5,982 nucleotides of DNA from Clostridiaceae bacterium. Lineage in GTDB: Bacteria; Bacillota; Clostridia; Oscillospirales; Acutalibacteraceae. The position numbers and the translations under genes were made by a program. Below the pieces are notes generated by a model, which saw only the letters and a program-made list of their open reading frames with translations, was not told the DNA's origin and made no database searches. Of this stretch, positions 3,040 to 5,982 are shown in pieces. The stretch lies in assembly GCA_016292575.1 (NCBI GenBank), contig JAEDIH010000105.1:1-5982 (forward strand), in the 5' to 3' direction. Position 1 is the first letter of the stretch. The number at the start of each line of letters is the position of its first letter.

Positions 3040-4131
3040 TTACAGATCCTTGAGGTGCTTGCTCCTGCTGGGGTGGCGGAGCTTTCTGAGCGCCTTTGCC
3101 TCAATCTGGCGGATTCGCTCGCGGGTAACGTTGAACGCCTTGCCAACCTCCTCAAGGGTCTGCGGCGTTCCGTCCTTAAGACCGAAACGCAGACGCAGAA
3201 CCTCGGCCTCACGCGGGGTAAGGGTTGAAAGCACCTCGTTAACCTTGGTCTTGAGGAAGGTCATTGCCGCCGCGTCCGCCGGTGAAAGCGCGTCCTCATC
3301 GGGAATGAAATCGCCGAGATGGCTGTCCTCCTCCTCGCCTATCGGAGTTTCAAGCGAAACAGGCTCCTGCGAAATTCTCAGAATATCGCGCACCTTGTCA
3401 ATGGGCATTCCGAGCTCGGCCGCAATGTCCTCGGGCGTGGGATCCTTGCCGTCGCGGTGGAGCAGCATATTGCTGGTCTTTTTGACCTTGTTGATTGTTT
3501 CAACCATGTGAACCGGAATACGGATTGTTCTGCCCTGGTCGGCAATGGCTCTTGTTATCGCCTGCCTGATCCACCAGGTGGCGTAGGTTGAAAACTTGAA
3601 TCCCTTTGTGTAATCGAACTTGTCAACCGCTTTGATAAGACCGAGATTGCCCTCCTGAATAAGGTCGAGGAACATCATGCCTCTGCCGACATATCTTTTT
3701 GCAATGCTGACAACAAGGCGCAGATTGGCCTTTGTCAGCCTGTCCTTTGCCTCCTGGTCGTTGTCCGCAATGCGGATTGCAAGGTCAATCTCCTCCTCCG
3801 GAGTGAGGAGCGGAACGCGGCCGATATCCTTGAGATAGACCTTGACGGGGTCGTCGATAACGGCGTTTTTGCCGTCTGTCTGAATGGGTGCGTTGTCGTA
3901 GCCCTTAGGAATATCGATATCCATCGAGATGTTCTCGAGCATTTCATCGCCGAAATCGTCAACAATTTCAATTCCGTGGCTTTCAAGCGTTGAATAAAGC
4001 TTTTCCATCTCCTCAATGTCGATATCAGCCTCAACAAGAACGGTGTCGATATCGGTTGAGTTGAGCTTTCCGGTGGCAAGACCCTTGTCAACAAGAGCCT
4101 TTACCATTGCTTTTTTTTCGGTGTTTTCCAT
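3040..4131 (-). CDS. rpoD: Primary sigma factor RpoD (SigA)
   Basis: A 363-residue group 1 sigma-70 factor that directs RNA polymerase to housekeeping promoters. In order: a region 1.1-like segment (about 5-58), a short acidic linker, region 1.2 beginning DDPVKVYLKDIG (93-104), region 2 (about 128-205) with the polymerase-binding GMMFLDLIQEGNLGLIKAVD (151-170) and the -10 recognition/melting helix YATWWIRQAITRAI (183-196), region 3 (about 206-290), and region 4 (about 300-363) with the -35-binding helix-turn-helix TLEEVGKAFNVTRERIRQIE (325-344). The large non-conserved insert of proteobacterial RpoD is absent, as in Firmicutes. Length is normal for Clostridia. The start has AAAGGAAG 8 bases upstream. 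It follows dnaG by 64 bases, the usual order in this group, and is probably in the same operon. The TTGACA-17-TATAAT promoters in the window fit its specificity. Confidence 0.97.
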   Translation of the reverse strand: MENTEKKAMVKALVDKGLATGKLNSTDIDTVLVEADIDIEEMEKLYSTLESHGIEIVDDFGDEMLENISMDIDIPKGYDNAPIQTDGKNAVIDDPVKVYLKDIGRVPLLTPEEEIDLAIRIADNDQEAKDRLTKANLRLVVSIAKRYVGRGMMFLDLIQEGNLGLIKAVDKFDYTKGFKFSTYATWWIRQAITRAIADQGRTIRIPVHMVETINKVKKTSNMLLHRDGKDPTPEDIAAELGMPIDKVRDILRISQEPVSLETPIGEEEDSHLGDFIPDEDALSPADAAAMTFLKTKVNEVLSTLTPREAEVLRLRFGLKDGTPQTLEEVGKAFNVTRERIRQIEAKALRKLRHPSRSKHLKDL

Positions 4132-4195
4132 AACGATAACTTCCTTTCGTTTTGCGCTTCGGCAACGCGTTTTAGTGTTCGTCTGCTTTGTTTGT

Positions 4196-5965
4196 CTACT
4201 TTTTATTTTTTAATTTTTCCATCGCCTTTAGAAAATCCTCATCGCTCAGACCCGAAACATCAAGCGACTGAGTCTGCGTACGTTCCTTTTCGCTTTCAAC
4301 AACCTCAATGCAGTCAAGCAGCTCCTTTTTGGTGCCGGAAAAGCGCTCGCTCTGCTTTGTAAGGCGGACAAATTCACTGATCTCCTCATTTGAAAGCTCG
4401 GACGAAAGCGAGGTAAGCTCAAGACTTGCGTGTTCCTTTATTCTTTGCGAAATAACCGTATAAATTCTTTCAAGCACGGGAACGGAGAAAAATCCGGAGC
4501 CGAGCTTTTCCTTTACCGTGGGGTAAAAGTCCGGATTTTCAAAAATAAGGATAATTATCCTCTCCTGCGCCCGGACAGAGCGGACGCTTGTTTTGGTGCT
4601 CAGCCGCAGCTTGCTCATTTTTGAAAGCGAGTCGCGCTGAATTTCATCATACTTTTTCTTTTGGGAGCCATAGGCTTTATGACGTTTTAACTGGTTTATT
4701 TTTGCATCTATCGCCGCCTTTTCAACGCCCAGCTCTTCGGCAAGGCGCGAGGAATAAACATGGACGGCAATGGAATTTTTAACCGAGCTGAGCACCTCGG
4801 CGGCAAGGGTAAGATACTTCACCTTTCCGTCCGAGGATTCAAGGTCAAGCCCGTCCCGCGCTTTCAAAAGCGCAAATTCAATTTCGTTTTCGCCGCCCTC
4901 AATGAGACTGCGCATTTTTTCCGCACCGAACTTCTTCAGTATTTCGTCCGGGTCTTTTCCGCCGCTCAGACGGATAACCCGTATTTTCATTCCTATTGAA
5001 GAAAAAACTCCGATAGCCCGTTCGGTCGCCTTGTGTCCGGCCTCATCGTTGTCATAGGCAAGCAGAATTTCGTCGGCATAGCGGGAAAGCAGATGCGCCA
5101 TCTCCCCCGTGAGGGCCGTTCCGAGGCAGGCTATTGAATTGGTAAAGCCGGCCTGATGCAGCGCAATGGCGTCCATATAGCCCTCAACAAGAATCAAAGA
5201 CCGCTCCTTTGAATTCTTTGCAAAGTTCAAGCCGAAAACGCCGAGACTTTTTTTATACACCGGCGTGTCCGAGGTGTTGATATACTTCGGCTTGCTGTCG
5301 TCAAGGACGCGACCGCCGAAAGCGACAACGTTTCCGCGCGCGTCAATTATCGGCACAATAACTCGGTTGCGGAAATTATCATAAAAGCTGACCTTTCCGT
5401 TTTTTTCGCTTTTCTGCGCAAGGTTTGCTTCATAGGCGTCCTCATAGGAATAGCCCTTTTCGCGCAGATGAGTGAGCAGAGCGCGCCATTCATTCGGCGC
5501 ATAGCCCAAGCCGAAACGGGTTATTGTCTTTTTTGTGTAGCCGCGGTTCAGGTAATACTGCAAGGCCGCGCTGCCTTTTTCCCCAAGCAGACATTCATGG
5601 AAAAACCTTGCCGCTTCGCGGTTCATTTCATAAATGCGCTTTCGCTTTTGCGCAAGGGAATCGTCAAAGCCGTCGGAGGGCATCGTCATTCCGACGCGGT
5701 CGCAAAGGAAGCGCACGGCCTCGGTAAAATCAAGGTTTTCGGCGCGTCTTATGAAGCTGACAACCTCACCGCCGGCTCCGCAGCCGAAGCAGTAAAAGCT
5801 GCCGCTTTCCGGATAAATGGTAAAAGAGGGGGTCTTTTCGTTGTGGAACGGACAGAGTCCGACAAGGTTCTTTCCGCGCCGTTTGAGCTGAACATAGCCG
5901 GATACAACGTCCTCAATGTCGCACCGCTGCCGCAGCTCAAAAAGGAATTCATCGCTTATCCGCAT
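4196..5965 (-). CDS. dnaG: DNA primase DnaG
   Basis: A complete 589-residue primase that makes RNA primers at the replication fork with DnaB helicase. The N-terminal CHC2 zinc-binding domain has C38, H41, C59 and C62 (CPFHNEKTPSF … FYCFGCGAGG). The catalytic core follows at about 112-365: conserved basic motifs DNFRNRVIVPI (196-206), VAFGGRVL (214-221) and KYINTSDTPVYKKS (227-240), then the TOPRIM fold with E261 (LVEGYMDAIA), D305 and D307 (LLAYDNDEAG) and D338/D340 (GGKDPDE), which hold the metal ions. About 430-589 is the variable helical C-terminal domain that binds the helicase. All catalytic and zinc residues seen in the family are present and length is typical. The ATG is preceded by a G-rich GGGGGTGG (5977-5970), an acceptable but not ideal RBS. 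Its promoter lies outside the window. Confidence 0.97.
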   Translation of the reverse strand: MRISDEFLFELRQRCDIEDVVSGYVQLKRRGKNLVGLCPFHNEKTPSFTIYPESGSFYCFGCGAGGEVVSFIRRAENLDFTEAVRFLCDRVGMTMPSDGFDDSLAQKRKRIYEMNREAARFFHECLLGEKGSAALQYYLNRGYTKKTITRFGLGYAPNEWRALLTHLREKGYSYEDAYEANLAQKSEKNGKVSFYDNFRNRVIVPIIDARGNVVAFGGRVLDDSKPKYINTSDTPVYKKSLGVFGLNFAKNSKERSLILVEGYMDAIALHQAGFTNSIACLGTALTGEMAHLLSRYADEILLAYDNDEAGHKATERAIGVFSSIGMKIRVIRLSGGKDPDEILKKFGAEKMRSLIEGGENEIEFALLKARDGLDLESSDGKVKYLTLAAEVLSSVKNSIAVHVYSSRLAEELGVEKAAIDAKINQLKRHKAYGSQKKKYDEIQRDSLSKMSKLRLSTKTSVRSVRAQERIIILIFENPDFYPTVKEKLGSGFFSVPVLERIYTVISQRIKEHASLELTSLSSELSNEEISEFVRLTKQSERFSGTKKELLDCIEVVESEKERTQTQSLDVSGLSDEDFLKAMEKLKNKK

Positions 5966-5982
5966 AAGACCACCCCCAATTC

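Noticed and set aside
2377..3212. Two minus-strand open frames overlapping the cysteine-rich gene and the end of rpoD
   Set aside because: They lie in other frames of genes with clear RBS, signal peptide or family motifs, and are Arg/Ser-rich as shadow frames usually are.
1..5982. tRNA, rRNA, CRISPR array, insertion sequence or prophage genes
   Set aside because: No cloverleaf, spaced repeats, transposase or integrase-like coding sequence was seen on either strand.

Overview
The window looks like a chromosomal segment of a low-to-moderate G+C Firmicute, most likely a gut-type Clostridia (Oscillospiraceae/Ruminococcaceae-like). The basis is the dnaG-rpoD gene pair with a short (363-residue) RpoD, strong GGAGG ribosome-binding sites, near-consensus TTGACA-17-TATAAT promoters and many U-tract terminators. 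Genus and species cannot be told from the sequence alone.

Layout. Positions 1-84 hold the tail of an unidentified plus-strand gene, followed closely by a complete YbaK/EbsC-type aminoacyl-tRNA deacylase-like gene (127-603) and its terminator. At the other end lies the minus-strand housekeeping pair dnaG (5965-4196) and rpoD (4131-3040).

The 2.4 kb between them (about 604-3039) is accessory and is the interesting part. It holds five short, individually promoted units. Two are paralogous loci (about 750-1109 and 2020-2372). Each has a plus-strand promoter, a structured leader, a tiny ORF for a hydrophobic peptide (38 and 23 residues, sharing an ME-L-M-FLILVA-YI core), a bidirectional terminator, and a convergent minus-strand promoter making an RNA of about 84 nt antisense to the 3' end. 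This is the layout of type I toxin-antitoxin modules of the par/Fst kind, but I do not recognise the peptide as a named family. All four transcripts start with almost the same leader, GGCTCTGC...GTARGCGGTTGYCC.

Two further minus-strand units encode leaderless amphipathic peptides of 52 residues (1430-1272) and 48 residues (1804-1658). Each has its own 17-bp-spaced promoter, RBS and terminator, and the two promoters are related in sequence. The fifth unit (2947-2489, minus) encodes a secreted 152-residue protein with a signal peptide, 16 cysteines in metallothionein-like spacing, a Pro/Asp/Glu linker and a C-terminal amphipathic helix resembling the small peptides. A 44-bp direct repeat (41/44 identical) flanks the second toxin-antitoxin-like locus, which suggests duplication or mobility.

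Seven promoters can be read in the window and all have exactly 17-bp spacers, as expected for the primary sigma factor encoded here. dnaG and rpoD are probably co-transcribed. The small units appear to be independent transcription units inserted between conserved genes.
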